Shown here: one piece after another, positions 1-7,449 of the stretch
How the letters are laid out: every line of letters starts with the position of its first letter
How positions within the stretch are numbered: the first letter of the stretch is position 1
From: Alphaproteobacteria bacterium
GTDB taxonomy: Bacteria; Myxococcota_A; UBA796; GCA-2862545
Direction of reading: 5' to 3'
DNA length: 64,000 bases
Assembly (NCBI GenBank): GCA_020632885.1
Contig: JACKEQ010000026.1
Span: 1-64,000, forward strand
Notes under the pieces: model-generated
The model's database searches: none
Seen by the model: only the letters and a program-made list of their open reading frames with translations
What the model was told of the DNA's origin: nothing
Position numbers and translations under genes: made by a program

Positions 1-832
1 CACCGACACGGACGCGGACGCGGACGCGGACGCTGACAGCGACACGGACGCTGACACCGACGCAGACACGGACACCGACGCAGACACGGACACCGACCCC
101 GCCTGCTCGGTCCCGCTGACGGGGCTCGCCATCTTCCACGACGGCGAGAGTGCCAGCGTCTTCGACGGCGTGGAGCCCAGCGCGTGGGCCGTCATCCCCG
201 GCGCGAACCCGCCCGTCGCCGGTGTGCTCGGTCTCGCCACCGACACCACCGGCGGTGCGTGTGTGCGCGGACAGCCCGACGCGGCGGACGTCACGCGCGG
301 CTGGCCCGGCAGCGGCGACTTCACGGTGGACGCCTGGATCCGGACGTCCACGGCCACCGGCACGGTGCTCTCGCTGTACGACTGCGCGGGCTACTGCCCA
401 ACCGATCAGGCCAATGGGGTGCTGAAGCTCCTGCTCGCCGAGGATCCCAGCCCCGACACCGGTGACACCTCGACCCTCCTGGTCCTCTCCGTGCGCGACC
501 TCCAGGCGGACGCCGCGCGCATCGAGGTCCATGCGGACCTCGCGGACGGCGCGTGGCACCACGTCGCAGGCGTGCGCAACGGCGAGGCGTTCTCGCTCTA
601 CGTCGACGGCCAGCACGCCGTCACGGCCCAGCACCCCGAGGTCGGCGCCATCACCGACCAGGACGGCACAGCGGAGCCCTTCTCCATCGGCTGTGCCCTG
701 GATCCCGGCGCGCTCACGACCACCTCGCCCTTCGACGGCCAGATCGACGAGCTCGCGCTCACCCACCGCGCGCTGACGCCCGTGGAGATCGCGACCCTCG
801 CCATCGACCCCGCCCAGCGGTGCCGGCCATGA
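1..832 (+). CDS. LamG-domain surface protein, 5' end missing
   Basis: The reading frame is open from the first base, so the start lies upstream of the window; about 276 residues are visible. The first 32 residues are an Asp-Ala-Asp-Thr linker, followed by a compact domain. That domain has the hallmarks of a LamG/concanavalin-like (jellyroll) fold: DFTVDAWIRT near its start, WHHVAGVRNG with a following YVDGQ, and FDGQIDELALTHRAL near the end. Such domains usually bind sugars or other surface ligands in exported proteins. The acidic linker is shared with exported proteins elsewhere in this window (25.3-27.0 and 61.0-62.5 kb), so I infer surface exposure with an N-terminal anchor outside the window. 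The stop overlaps the next ATG (ATGA). The ligand cannot be told. Confidence 0.85.
   Translation, partial: TDTDADADADADSDTDADTDADTDTDADTDTDPACSVPLTGLAIFHDGESASVFDGVEPSAWAVIPGANPPVAGVLGLATDTTGGACVRGQPDAADVTRGWPGSGDFTVDAWIRTSTATGTVLSLYDCAGYCPTDQANGVLKLLLAEDPSPDTGDTSTLLVLSVRDLQADAARIEVHADLADGAWHHVAGVRNGEAFSLYVDGQHAVTAQHPEVGAITDQDGTAEPFSIGCALDPGALTTTSPFDGQIDELALTHRALTPVEIATLAIDPAQRCRP
2..97 (+). repeat. Asp-Ala/Asp-Thr coding repeat (linker)
   Basis: Imperfect 6-base units of GAC alternating with GCN or ACN encode alternating Asp-Ala and Asp-Thr. It is a low-complexity protein linker in frame with the LamG gene, not a non-coding repeat. Confidence 0.8.
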
Positions 833-1602
833 CCCTGCGCACCGCGACCCACGGGTCCACGTGGGTCGTCACGATCGACCGTCCCGAGCGGCGGAACGCG
901 GTGGACCGCGCGACCGCGGAGGCGCTGGAGGCGGCGTTCGCGACGTTCGAGGAGCGCGAGGACCTCGCCGTGGCCGTGCTCACCGGGGCCGGCGGCACGT
1001 TCTGTGCGGGTGCGGACCTGAAGGCGGTGGCCGAGGGGCGCCCGGAGGCCATGAACCGCATCGCGCTCGACGGTCCCGGTCCGATGGGCCCGACGCGCCG
1101 GGTGCCGAGCAAGCCGGTGATCGCGGCCATCGAGGGGTACGCGGTGGCGGGCGGGCTCGAGCTCGCGCTGCTCGCCGACCTCCGGGTGGCCGCCGAGGAC
1201 GCGGTGCTCGGCGTGTTCTGCCGGCGCTTCGGCGTACCGCTGATCGACGGGGGCACCGTGCGCCTCCCGCGTCTGATCGGGCGCAGTCGGGCGCTCGACC
1301 TGATCCTCACGGGCCGGGCGGTCGATGCCGCCGAGGCGCTGTCGATGGGGCTCGTGAACCGCGTGGTGCCCGCGGCGACCGCGCTGGACGCGGCCCTCGA
1401 GCTCGCGGCGTCCCTGGCGCGCCTGCCCCAGGCCGCCCTGCGCAACGACAGGATGTCGGTGTACGAGCAGGAGGACCTCGACCTCCAGGCCGCGCTGCTC
1501 AACGAGATGCACCGCGGGCTCGCTACGCTCGGCTCGGGCGAGACGGTGGCGGGTGCGCAGCGGTTCGCGGGCGGCGCCGGGCGGGGGGGAGTGTCGGAGT
1601 AG
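829..1602 (+). CDS. Enoyl-CoA hydratase/isomerase (crotonase) family protein
   Basis: A 257-residue cytosolic protein of normal crotonase length. Diagnostic stretches are GAGGTFCAGADLKAV (first oxyanion-hole segment), IAAIEGYAVAGGLELAL (second), and GGTVRLPRLIGRSRA with LTGRAVDAAEALSMGLVNRV. The family acts on acyl-CoA thioesters: hydration, isomerisation, hydrolysis or decarboxylation. The first catalytic Glu of true hydratases (in GGLELAL) is kept. The second, normally in a QPE motif, aligns with Cys in GVFCRRFGVPLIDGG, so this is probably a subfamily with another reaction. The ATG overlaps the upstream stop (ATGA), implying translational coupling to the LamG gene, an odd partner for a cytosolic enzyme. 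It converges on the LysR gene with no spacer. The substrate is unknown. Confidence 0.9.
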   Translation: MTLRTATHGSTWVVTIDRPERRNAVDRATAEALEAAFATFEEREDLAVAVLTGAGGTFCAGADLKAVAEGRPEAMNRIALDGPGPMGPTRRVPSKPVIAAIEGYAVAGGLELALLADLRVAAEDAVLGVFCRRFGVPLIDGGTVRLPRLIGRSRALDLILTGRAVDAAEALSMGLVNRVVPAATALDAALELAASLARLPQAALRNDRMSVYEQEDLDLQAALLNEMHRGLATLGSGETVAGAQRFAGGAGRGGVSE

Positions 1603-2490
1603 TCAGGGCCTGACCAGGCTCTCCGCGAGCTCGGACGCAAAGCTGTCCATGGCGTCGAGCAGGGCGCGGATCAGGGGGCTCTGGCGGCGCTCGGGGGCGA
1701 AGAGGGCCACCACGTCGACCCCGGTGCCCACCCGGTCCGTGAGGAGGCCGACCAGACGGCCGGCCACGAGGTCCTCCGCCACGAGGTGGAGCGGCACGAG
1801 CCCGACGCCGCGCCCCGTGACCACGGCATGGTGGAGCACACCGAGGTCGTTCGTGAACAGCACCGGGTCGATGGGGAGCACCCCACCGTCGAGGAGCGGC
1901 CAGCAGCGGTCCGGCACACCCGGCACGGGGCTGGCGAGCAGCGTCAGCCGCGCCAGGTCCTGCAGACCAGCGCCCTCGGGCACGAGGTCGGGTGCGCCGA
2001 CCAGGAGGAACCACGACGGCCCCAGCGTGTGGCGGATCCACGGCCCGTCCGGCAGGGGGCCCATGGCGAACACCAGGTCGAAGGCGTCGTCGATGAGGTG
2101 CGGTGGCCGGTCCTGCACGTGGAACTCCACGCGCACGTCGGGGAAGCGGTCGCCGAAGCGATCCAGGAACCGCGAGAGGAACGGGCCCGCCATGCCGGGA
2201 GGCGCGCTCACCCGCAGCGAGCCCGCCAGGGACCCGCCGGTCTCCCGGACCTGCTCGGTGACCGTGTGCAGGCGGGCCAGCAGCGCCTCGCCCTCCCGCG
2301 CCAGGTGCCGACCCGCCGGCGTGAGCCGGAACGCGCGGTTGTTGCGCTCGGCGAGCACCACCCCGAGCTCCTCCTCCGCCCGCGCCAGCCGGCGGCTCAC
2401 CGTGCTCCGTGGCACGCCGAGGGCACGCGCCGTGGCGCTGATGGAGCCCGTGCGGGCGAGAGAGACGATGGTGGGCAGGAGGTCCAGCAT
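1603..2490 (-). CDS. LysR-family transcriptional regulator
   Basis: A 295-residue protein. The N-terminal winged helix-turn-helix occupies about residues 3-60 (LARTGSISATARALGVPRST, then VSRRLARAEEELGVVLAERN), typical of LysR. An effector-binding domain of two periplasmic-binding-protein-like lobes follows (SLRVSAPPGMAGPFLSRFLD at its start). I chose the ATG at 2490; a TTG five codons upstream (2505) is possible. It is transcribed away from the DUF2141 gene across a gap of about 73 bases, the usual arrangement for LysR proteins that control themselves and a divergent neighbour. It also meets the crotonase gene tail to tail. Target and inducer cannot be told from sequence. Confidence 0.9.
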   Translation of the reverse strand: MLDLLPTIVSLARTGSISATARALGVPRSTVSRRLARAEEELGVVLAERNNRAFRLTPAGRHLAREGEALLARLHTVTEQVRETGGSLAGSLRVSAPPGMAGPFLSRFLDRFGDRFPDVRVEFHVQDRPPHLIDDAFDLVFAMGPLPDGPWIRHTLGPSWFLLVGAPDLVPEGAGLQDLARLTLLASPVPGVPDRCWPLLDGGVLPIDPVLFTNDLGVLHHAVVTGRGVGLVPLHLVAEDLVAGRLVGLLTDRVGTGVDVVALFAPERRQSPLIRALLDAMDSFASELAESLVRP

Positions 2491-2563
2491 GTAGCGCTCA
2501 CGCAACGGAATGGGTCATAGACGATGCGTAGCCGCGGCAGGGCGCGGATGCCAGGATGGCCCC

Positions 2564-2944
2564 ATGCTCCTGATGCTCTCCATCGCCTCCGCCAGCGACC
2601 TCCTCGTCGAGGTGCGCGGCCTCGCGTCCGACGCGGGCACCGTGCGCTGCGCGGTGTACGACCGCCCCGCGACCTGGCTCACGCGCACGGTGCTCGCGAG
2701 CGCCGCGGCCGCGCCCACGAAGGGCGTGGCCACCTGCCGCTTCCCCGATCTACCGGCCGGGACGTACGCGGCGACGGCCATGCACGACGCCAACGACAAC
2801 GGCGACATGGACTTCACGCTGCTCGGTCTGCCCCGCGAGGCCTGGGGGGTGTCGAAGGACGCGCCCGCCGTGCTCGGCAAGCCGCGGTTCGACGCTGCGG
2901 CGTTCGCCCACGACGGACGGGCCGTGGTCATCCACGTGCGCTGA
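2564..2944 (+). CDS. Exported DUF2141-family protein
   Basis: A 126-residue protein. It begins with a minimal uncharged signal sequence (MLLMLSIASAS) followed by a DUF2141-type beta-rich domain: LLVEVRGLASDAGTVRCAVY, DLPAGTYAATAMHDANDNGD and a closing AAFAHDGRAVVIHVR. DUF2141 proteins are small periplasmic or outer-membrane-associated proteins of unknown biochemical function. The ATG at 2564 is chosen because it directly precedes the hydrophobic segment; the frame is open further upstream but would add an Arg-rich non-signal stretch. The last 17 bases overlap the 3' end of the dapF-like gene on the other strand. Confidence 0.8.
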   Translation: MLLMLSIASASDLLVEVRGLASDAGTVRCAVYDRPATWLTRTVLASAAAAPTKGVATCRFPDLPAGTYAATAMHDANDNGDMDFTLLGLPREAWGVSKDAPAVLGKPRFDAAAFAHDGRAVVIHVR

Positions 2945-3713
2945 GCCACCCGGGGTCGAGGGTCATACGGCCCACGACCTCCACGGGGCCGCGCAGGGTG
3001 ACCTCGAGGCCGTCGTCCACGGCCACCGCGAGCGTGCCGCCGGGCATGTGCACGGTGTGGGCTCCGGGGGCCAGGCGGCCCGTGGCGACGGACGCCGCCA
3101 CCACGGCACAGCTCGACGAGCCCGACGCGGACGTCTCGCCCGCCCCGCGCTCCCAGATCCGGATCTCAGGCGCGCCGTGCACGATGCGCACGAACTGCAC
3201 GTTCGTGCGGTTCGGGAAGTGCGGGTGGTTCTCCAGGGTGGCGCCCCACGACCGCCAGGGCAGGGCGTCGAGCGGGCTGTCGGTGAACCAGACGCAGTGG
3301 GGGTTGCCGAGATCGACGATCACCAGGGGACGGGCCGCCCCGTCGACGGCGAGGGTGGTCTCGCCGACGCGCGCGCGCCCCATGGCCACCGTGACGTCCT
3401 CCGCGTGGACCTCGGCCTGCACGGCGCAGGCCCCCGTCCACACGGTGAAGCGAGCGGGCGCCCCGCGGGCGTCGTGGAGCCAGCGCGCGTAGATCCGGAG
3501 GCCGTTGCCGGACTTCTCGGCCACGCTTCCGTCCGGGTTCCAGATCGTCACGCCGTGGTCGCACCCGCCGGGGTCCGCGGGCTCGAGGATGCCGTCGCTG
3601 CCGAGCCCTGTGTGCCGGTCGCAGATCGCGCGGCACAGGGACGGTGTGATGGGCCCGCCCTCCTCGAGCACGAGGTAGTCGTTGCCGAGGCCGTGGGCCT
3701 TCAGGAACCGCAT
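2928..3713 (-). CDS. dapF: Diaminopimelate epimerase (DapF)-like protein, catalytic Cys replaced
   Basis: A 261-residue protein with the two-lobed DapF fold signature: KAHGLGNDYLV at the N-terminus, WNPDGSVAEKSGNGLRIYAR, VDLGNPHCVWF, and ERGAGETSASGSSSC. DapF interconverts LL- and meso-diaminopimelate for lysine and peptidoglycan synthesis, using two cysteines as acid and base. Both positions are serine here: Ser68 in EKSGNG (normally CGNG) and Ser197 in SASGSS (normally ACGSG). The rest of the motif context is intact, so this is either a Ser/Ser subfamily with altered chemistry or a non-epimerase relative. It is last in the 6666-2928 operon; its ATG overlaps the preceding stop by one base. 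The family assignment is firm, the activity is not. Confidence 0.85.
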   Translation of the reverse strand: MRFLKAHGLGNDYLVLEEGGPITPSLCRAICDRHTGLGSDGILEPADPGGCDHGVTIWNPDGSVAEKSGNGLRIYARWLHDARGAPARFTVWTGACAVQAEVHAEDVTVAMGRARVGETTLAVDGAARPLVIVDLGNPHCVWFTDSPLDALPWRSWGATLENHPHFPNRTNVQFVRIVHGAPEIRIWERGAGETSASGSSSCAVVAASVATGRLAPGAHTVHMPGGTLAVAVDDGLEVTLRGPVEVVGRMTLDPGWLSARG

Positions 3714-4336
3714 CAGTGCACCCCGTGCAGGTCGGTGGGGCGATGGCGCTCGGACCAGTCGCGGAGGTGGCGCCGCCAGGGCAGGTCGGAGGTACGTTCG
3801 TCGATCCGCTCGGTGGGCACGTCCTCTCCGAAGATCGTGCCGAGGAGGCCTGCGACGTCCAGCAGCACGACGAGCGTGTCGGTGCGCCCCGGCGGACCCG
3901 AGGCGCCCGCGACATGGTCGCGCACGTGGGCCCGCAGGGCCTCCTCGATGGCGGGGTCGGCCGTCGGCCATCGCGAGGACACGGTGCGGAACCAGCGCCG
4001 CTGGGTCTTCACCGTGAGGGCGCCCATGCCGACGAGGTGCGAGCAGACCGTGTGCCGGAGGTCCTCCGCCGCGATGCGGTCGAGCAGGTCGACGACCGGG
4101 GTGGGCCGGGAGGACAGGCAGTGCTCCGCCGGCTCGAGCAGGCTGTCGGGCCGCCCGCCGCGGATGCTGATCCGGGCGTCGTCGTGGTGCTTCAGCCGTC
4201 CGGCGAGGTCGAGCTCGGCGAGCATCGCGGCGGCCAGCAGCACGTCGAACAGGCCGGGCTCCGTGAGCGGGCGCCCGGTCTCGTCCTCCAGGTCGGCGAG
4301 CACGAGCGCCATGGGCAGGGAGTCGAGCACGCTCAT
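3713..4336 (-). CDS. GPP34 (GOLPH3/Vps74-like) family protein
   Basis: A 207-residue, mostly helical protein. The opening (LPMALVLADLEDETGRPL, LAAAMLAELDLAGRLKH) matches the start of the GPP34 family, and a basic patch follows (KTQRRWFRTVSSRW). In eukaryotes the family binds phosphatidylinositol-4-phosphate at the Golgi; bacterial members, common in actinobacteria and myxobacteria, are largely uncharacterised. It lies inside a tightly overlapping operon, with ATGA at its start and TGATG at its end. The nearby inositol-monophosphatase-like gene is suggestive of lipid or inositol metabolism, but that link is my inference. Confidence 0.7.
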   Translation of the reverse strand: MSVLDSLPMALVLADLEDETGRPLTEPGLFDVLLAAAMLAELDLAGRLKHHDDARISIRGGRPDSLLEPAEHCLSSRPTPVVDLLDRIAAEDLRHTVCSHLVGMGALTVKTQRRWFRTVSSRWPTADPAIEEALRAHVRDHVAGASGPPGRTDTLVVLLDVAGLLGTIFGEDVPTERIDERTSDLPWRRHLRDWSERHRPTDLHGVH

Positions 4337-5271
4337 GGGCGGCTCCGCTTGAAGCGCGCCTTGCGCACGGCGAACGCGAGGCCCTGGGCGTTCAGCTCCA
4401 CGTCCATGGCCACGAGCGCGCGCGCGTCCGCTCCGAGCCCGCGGTCTGCGATGGCCCCGTCGAACCAGGCCTGCACGGCCTCCAGGATGTGGGCGTCGAG
4501 GGCGTCGCCGTCGACCCCGCTGGCGTCGGCGGCCTCCACGAGGGCCACGGACGCGCGGAGCTGGGCGTTCAGGCTGTCGGCGGCCGCGCGGAGGTCGCCG
4601 ATGCCGCCGAAGTGCGTGAGCCAGGCCGTGGTGGCGCCCGTGGCCACGATGCGCTCCACGGCCTCGATGGCCGCGCGCCCGTCGAAGTCCGTGGGGCTCG
4701 TGGACGGGAACACCCACGGCCCGCCCGCCTGGAGCGCGGGGTAGCAGAGGCCGAAGGCGTCCCCGGTGAACACGGTGTTCGTGGCGCTGTCGTGGATCAC
4801 CATGTGGTGGTTGGCGTGCCCGCGGGTGTGGAGGAACGTCAGGTCGCGGGAGCCCCAGCGCAGCACCCCGCCGTCGTCCATCACCCGGACCCGCTCGGCC
4901 GGGATGGGCTCCAGCGACCCGTAGAGCGCGCGGAACCGCTCCACGCCGTACACGCCCTCGGCGCTCTTCACGAGCTTGCTGGGGTCGATGAGGTGCCGGG
5001 CGGCGGCCGGATGGGCGAGCAGCGTGGCGTTCGGGCAGGCCTGGACGGCCTTCCACGCCCCTCCGGCGTGGTCGAGGTGCGCGTGGGTGACGATGATCCA
5101 GCGCACGTCCTCCGGGGCCCGTCCGGCCGCATCGAGGGCCTCCAGCAGGCGCGGGAAGGCGTGGGCGGTGTTCGTCTCCACGAAGGCCGCCTCGTCGCCC
5201 TCCACCACCAGGTAGGCCGCGGCCACGCCGGGTTGGTCGAGGTAGTCGGTGTCGATGGTCTGAACCGTCAC
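4333..5271 (-). CDS. MBL-fold metallo-hydrolase
   Basis: A 312-residue metallo-beta-lactamase-fold protein. The metal site is clear: THAHLDHAGG (His63, His65, Asp67, His68), then HTRGHANHH, TGDAFGLCYP and LTHFGG. This set fits a di-metal hydrolase of the glyoxalase-II/ETHE1-like or lactonase-like type; the substrate is unknown. The start is a GTG at 5271 that overlaps the stop of the inositol-phosphatase gene (GTGA), and its own stop overlaps the next ATG (ATGA). This places it mid-operon with translational coupling on both sides. No signal peptide is visible, so it is cytosolic. Confidence 0.88.
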   Translation of the reverse strand: MTVQTIDTDYLDQPGVAAAYLVVEGDEAAFVETNTAHAFPRLLEALDAAGRAPEDVRWIIVTHAHLDHAGGAWKAVQACPNATLLAHPAAARHLIDPSKLVKSAEGVYGVERFRALYGSLEPIPAERVRVMDDGGVLRWGSRDLTFLHTRGHANHHMVIHDSATNTVFTGDAFGLCYPALQAGGPWVFPSTSPTDFDGRAAIEAVERIVATGATTAWLTHFGGIGDLRAAADSLNAQLRASVALVEAADASGVDGDALDAHILEAVQAWFDGAIADRGLGADARALVAMDVELNAQGLAFAVRKARFKRSRP

Positions 5272-6029
5272 GGTCCCTCCAGCAGGGCCATCATCGCATC
5301 GTGCAGGTGCCCGTTGCTCGCCAGGGGCGAGGTGATCTGACCGTCTGGGACCGTGCCGTCGTGGGCAGTCAGGCGGCCGCCGGCCTCCTCGATCAACAGC
5401 GCGCCCGCCGCTACGTCCCAGGCTCCCAGCCCGGACTCCCAGAACGCGTCCAGCGACCCCGCGGCGACGTAGGCGAGGTCGAGGGAGGCGGCACCCGCCC
5501 GCCGCACCCCGCGGGTGCGCTCCAGGGCCCGGCGGAAGGGGACCAACAGCGCCTCGGCCCGCGCGGCCCGGTCGTAGGGGAACCCCGTGCCGAGCAGCGC
5601 GGCGTCGAGCCGGGTGACGGTGGACACCGCGAGGCGCCCGCCGTCCACGAAGGCCCCGCCGCCCCGCGTGGCCTGGAAGACCCGGCCACGCACGGGCTCC
5701 ACCACCACACCCACGACGGATCGGCCGTCCACCTCGAGCGCGATGGAGCTCGCGTACCAGGGGAACCCGTGCACGAAGTTCGTGGTGCCGTCCACGGGGT
5801 CCACGACCCACCGCGTGGAGGCCTCCGACCCGCCGCCCTCCTCTCCGAGCACCGGCAGACCGGTGTGGCCCTCGAGGAGCTCGCGCAGCTCGGCCTCGCA
5901 GCGCCGATCGACGTCCGTGACGAGGTCGATGGCGCTCTTGCGGTCCACCGTCTTCGGTCGGTCGCGGAGCAGGCGCATGGCGCGGTCCGCGGCCTTCAGG
6001 GCCACCATCAGCTCGGGCTGCCAGGACAT
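5268..6029 (-). CDS. Inositol monophosphatase family protein
   Basis: A 253-residue enzyme of the Mg-dependent sugar/inositol phosphatase family (SuhB/IMPase/FIG-like). Visible motifs are GEEGG (Glu63, Glu64), DPVDGTTNFVHGFP (Asp77, Asp80), GAASLDLAYVAAG, and WDVAAGALLIEEAGG. These give the complete metal-binding and catalytic set, so activity on myo-inositol-1-phosphate or a related sugar phosphate is likely. SuhB in enterobacteria also binds RNA polymerase complexes; nothing here bears on that. It is one base away from the upstream gene (6031) and overlaps the downstream gene by GTGA. Confidence 0.9.
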   Translation of the reverse strand: MSWQPELMVALKAADRAMRLLRDRPKTVDRKSAIDLVTDVDRRCEAELRELLEGHTGLPVLGEEGGGSEASTRWVVDPVDGTTNFVHGFPWYASSIALEVDGRSVVGVVVEPVRGRVFQATRGGGAFVDGGRLAVSTVTRLDAALLGTGFPYDRAARAEALLVPFRRALERTRGVRRAGAASLDLAYVAAGSLDAFWESGLGAWDVAAGALLIEEAGGRLTAHDGTVPDGQITSPLASNGHLHDAMMALLEGP

Positions 6030-6030
6030 C

Positions 6031-6666
6031 TCACGCCTCCGTGGCGAAGTGCTCGGTCGCCGTGGGGTCGTCGGGCAGTGCGCCGAGCCCGAAGCTCGCG
6101 GTCACCCAGAGCAGCGCCACGCCCGTCCAGCCGAACGGGACGTCCACGTCGGCGAGCACGTGCTGGAGGTGGGACAGGGACTCCACGAGGGACGCGAGCA
6201 GGCGCTCCGGGCCATCGGGAGCGTCGCCGACCTCGCGCATGGTGTCCTCGATGCGGAACACCGCCGCACGACAGGCGTCCGCGGCCGCGAACACGTCGGC
6301 GGTCTGGTCGGTCTGGTCGCAGAGCTCGCGCACGACATGGTGGAAGAGTGCCGGGAGCCCGCGCTGCTCCAGGTGGACGAGGAGCCGGTCCTCGAGCTCC
6401 TCCAGCGGGAAGAGGATGGAGGTGACCGCGGTGCGGAGCAGGAACTCCTGGCGACGTGCGACCCTGTCCTCGGGAGCTCCGAGGATCCTGGAGTACGCAG
6501 CGGCGATCTGGCGGTGCTGGAACGTCTGGATCTCCCCGCGCAGCGGCCGCTCGAGCACCCGCCACGTGTCCGGGCAGTGCCCGGCCATCTCGAGGAAGCG
6601 CGTGACCTGGTCGGCAGCCGCGCCCTTCACGAGGGACTGTGCGAAGGTGCGGTCGGATCCGCTCAC
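6031..6666 (-). CDS. Hypothetical helical protein
   Basis: A 211-residue protein I do not recognise. It is predicted almost entirely alpha-helical, with an early amphipathic stretch (AADQVTRFLEMAGHCPDTWR), a central HHVVRELCDQTDQTADVF, and a more hydrophobic C-terminus containing WTGVALLWVTASFGLGAL, possibly one membrane-associated helix. There is no signal peptide. The GTG at 6666 is the first plausible start. It heads a five-gene operon running to dapF and is divergent from the membrane protein at 6712, with 45 bases between that must hold both promoters; the spacer includes a TAGGAT that could serve as a rightward -10. Confidence 0.6.
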   Translation of the reverse strand: MSGSDRTFAQSLVKGAAADQVTRFLEMAGHCPDTWRVLERPLRGEIQTFQHRQIAAAYSRILGAPEDRVARRQEFLLRTAVTSILFPLEELEDRLLVHLEQRGLPALFHHVVRELCDQTDQTADVFAAADACRAAVFRIEDTMREVGDAPDGPERLLASLVESLSHLQHVLADVDVPFGWTGVALLWVTASFGLGALPDDPTATEHFATEA

Positions 6667-6711
6667 CGTGGCCCCCGACGGGGGCTGGGGTAGGATCCGC
6701 GTGGAGGTGAC

Positions 6712-7449
6712 ATGTCGGGGCTCCTGTTGGCCACCATGGTCGCACGGGCCGGGCCCGTGGTGTACCCGGTGGACGCGTGGAGGTTCTCGCACGCCGTCCC
6801 CGACGTCGCCACCCGCCGCTACCTCCGGGGGCGTCTGTACACCGCCCGCACGTGGATGACGGTCGGCATGGCGGCAGGCACCCTCGGGGCGGTCTACGGC
6901 GTCTCGCTGACCGGGGTCATCGGCACCCGACGTACCGTTCCCGTGGGGCTCTTCGGGCTCGGGCTCGCGGTGGTGTCGCCCATGGCCTACTACGCGTACA
7001 AGTGGCGGATCGTGAGCCCCCGCCGGTACTGGACGGCGGAGGAGGCGGACGCCTGGCGCGTCGGCCACGTCACTCCGGGCCTGCGCGTGGTGCCCGACGG
7101 CGGCGGGGTCGCCGTGCTGAACCGAGCCGGCCGGCCCCTCGAGCCGCTGGAGATCGCGCTGCGCGTGGGCGACCGCACCCGCGTGCGACGCCTCCGCAGC
7201 CAGGACCGGGTGGCCACCCTCATGGGCCACGGGCTCGCGGGCCTCGGCGGGGTGCTCGTGGGGACGGGCGTGAGCCGCGCCATCGCCTCCGACCACGTGG
7301 ATCGCTCGGTGGTGGCGGGCGCGATGGTGGGAACGGGCGCGGTGCTCGTGCCCCTCGGCCTCGTGATGCGCGCGCGCCTGCGGCCCCACGACCCGCTCGA
7401 CGTCTGGACCCGCTCGGAGCTCGACTGGCTGGTGGAGCACGCCCGATGA
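6712..7449 (+). CDS. Hypothetical integral membrane protein
   Basis: A 245-residue protein of unknown function. It has two hydrophobic segments near residues 47-70 and 77-95, a soluble basic middle, and two more near 175-192 and 203-220, so about four transmembrane helices. The N-terminus (MSGLLLATMVARA) resembles the short signal-like starts common in this window. GGAGGTGAC directly before the ATG is a strong ribosome-binding site. Its stop overlaps the start of the sulfatase gene (ATGA), so the two are probably co-expressed. A role in the envelope is all that can be inferred. Confidence 0.7.
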   Translation: MSGLLLATMVARAGPVVYPVDAWRFSHAVPDVATRRYLRGRLYTARTWMTVGMAAGTLGAVYGVSLTGVIGTRRTVPVGLFGLGLAVVSPMAYYAYKWRIVSPRRYWTAEEADAWRVGHVTPGLRVVPDGGGVAVLNRAGRPLEPLEIALRVGDRTRVRRLRSQDRVATLMGHGLAGLGGVLVGTGVSRAIASDHVDRSVVAGAMVGTGAVLVPLGLVMRARLRPHDPLDVWTRSELDWLVEHAR

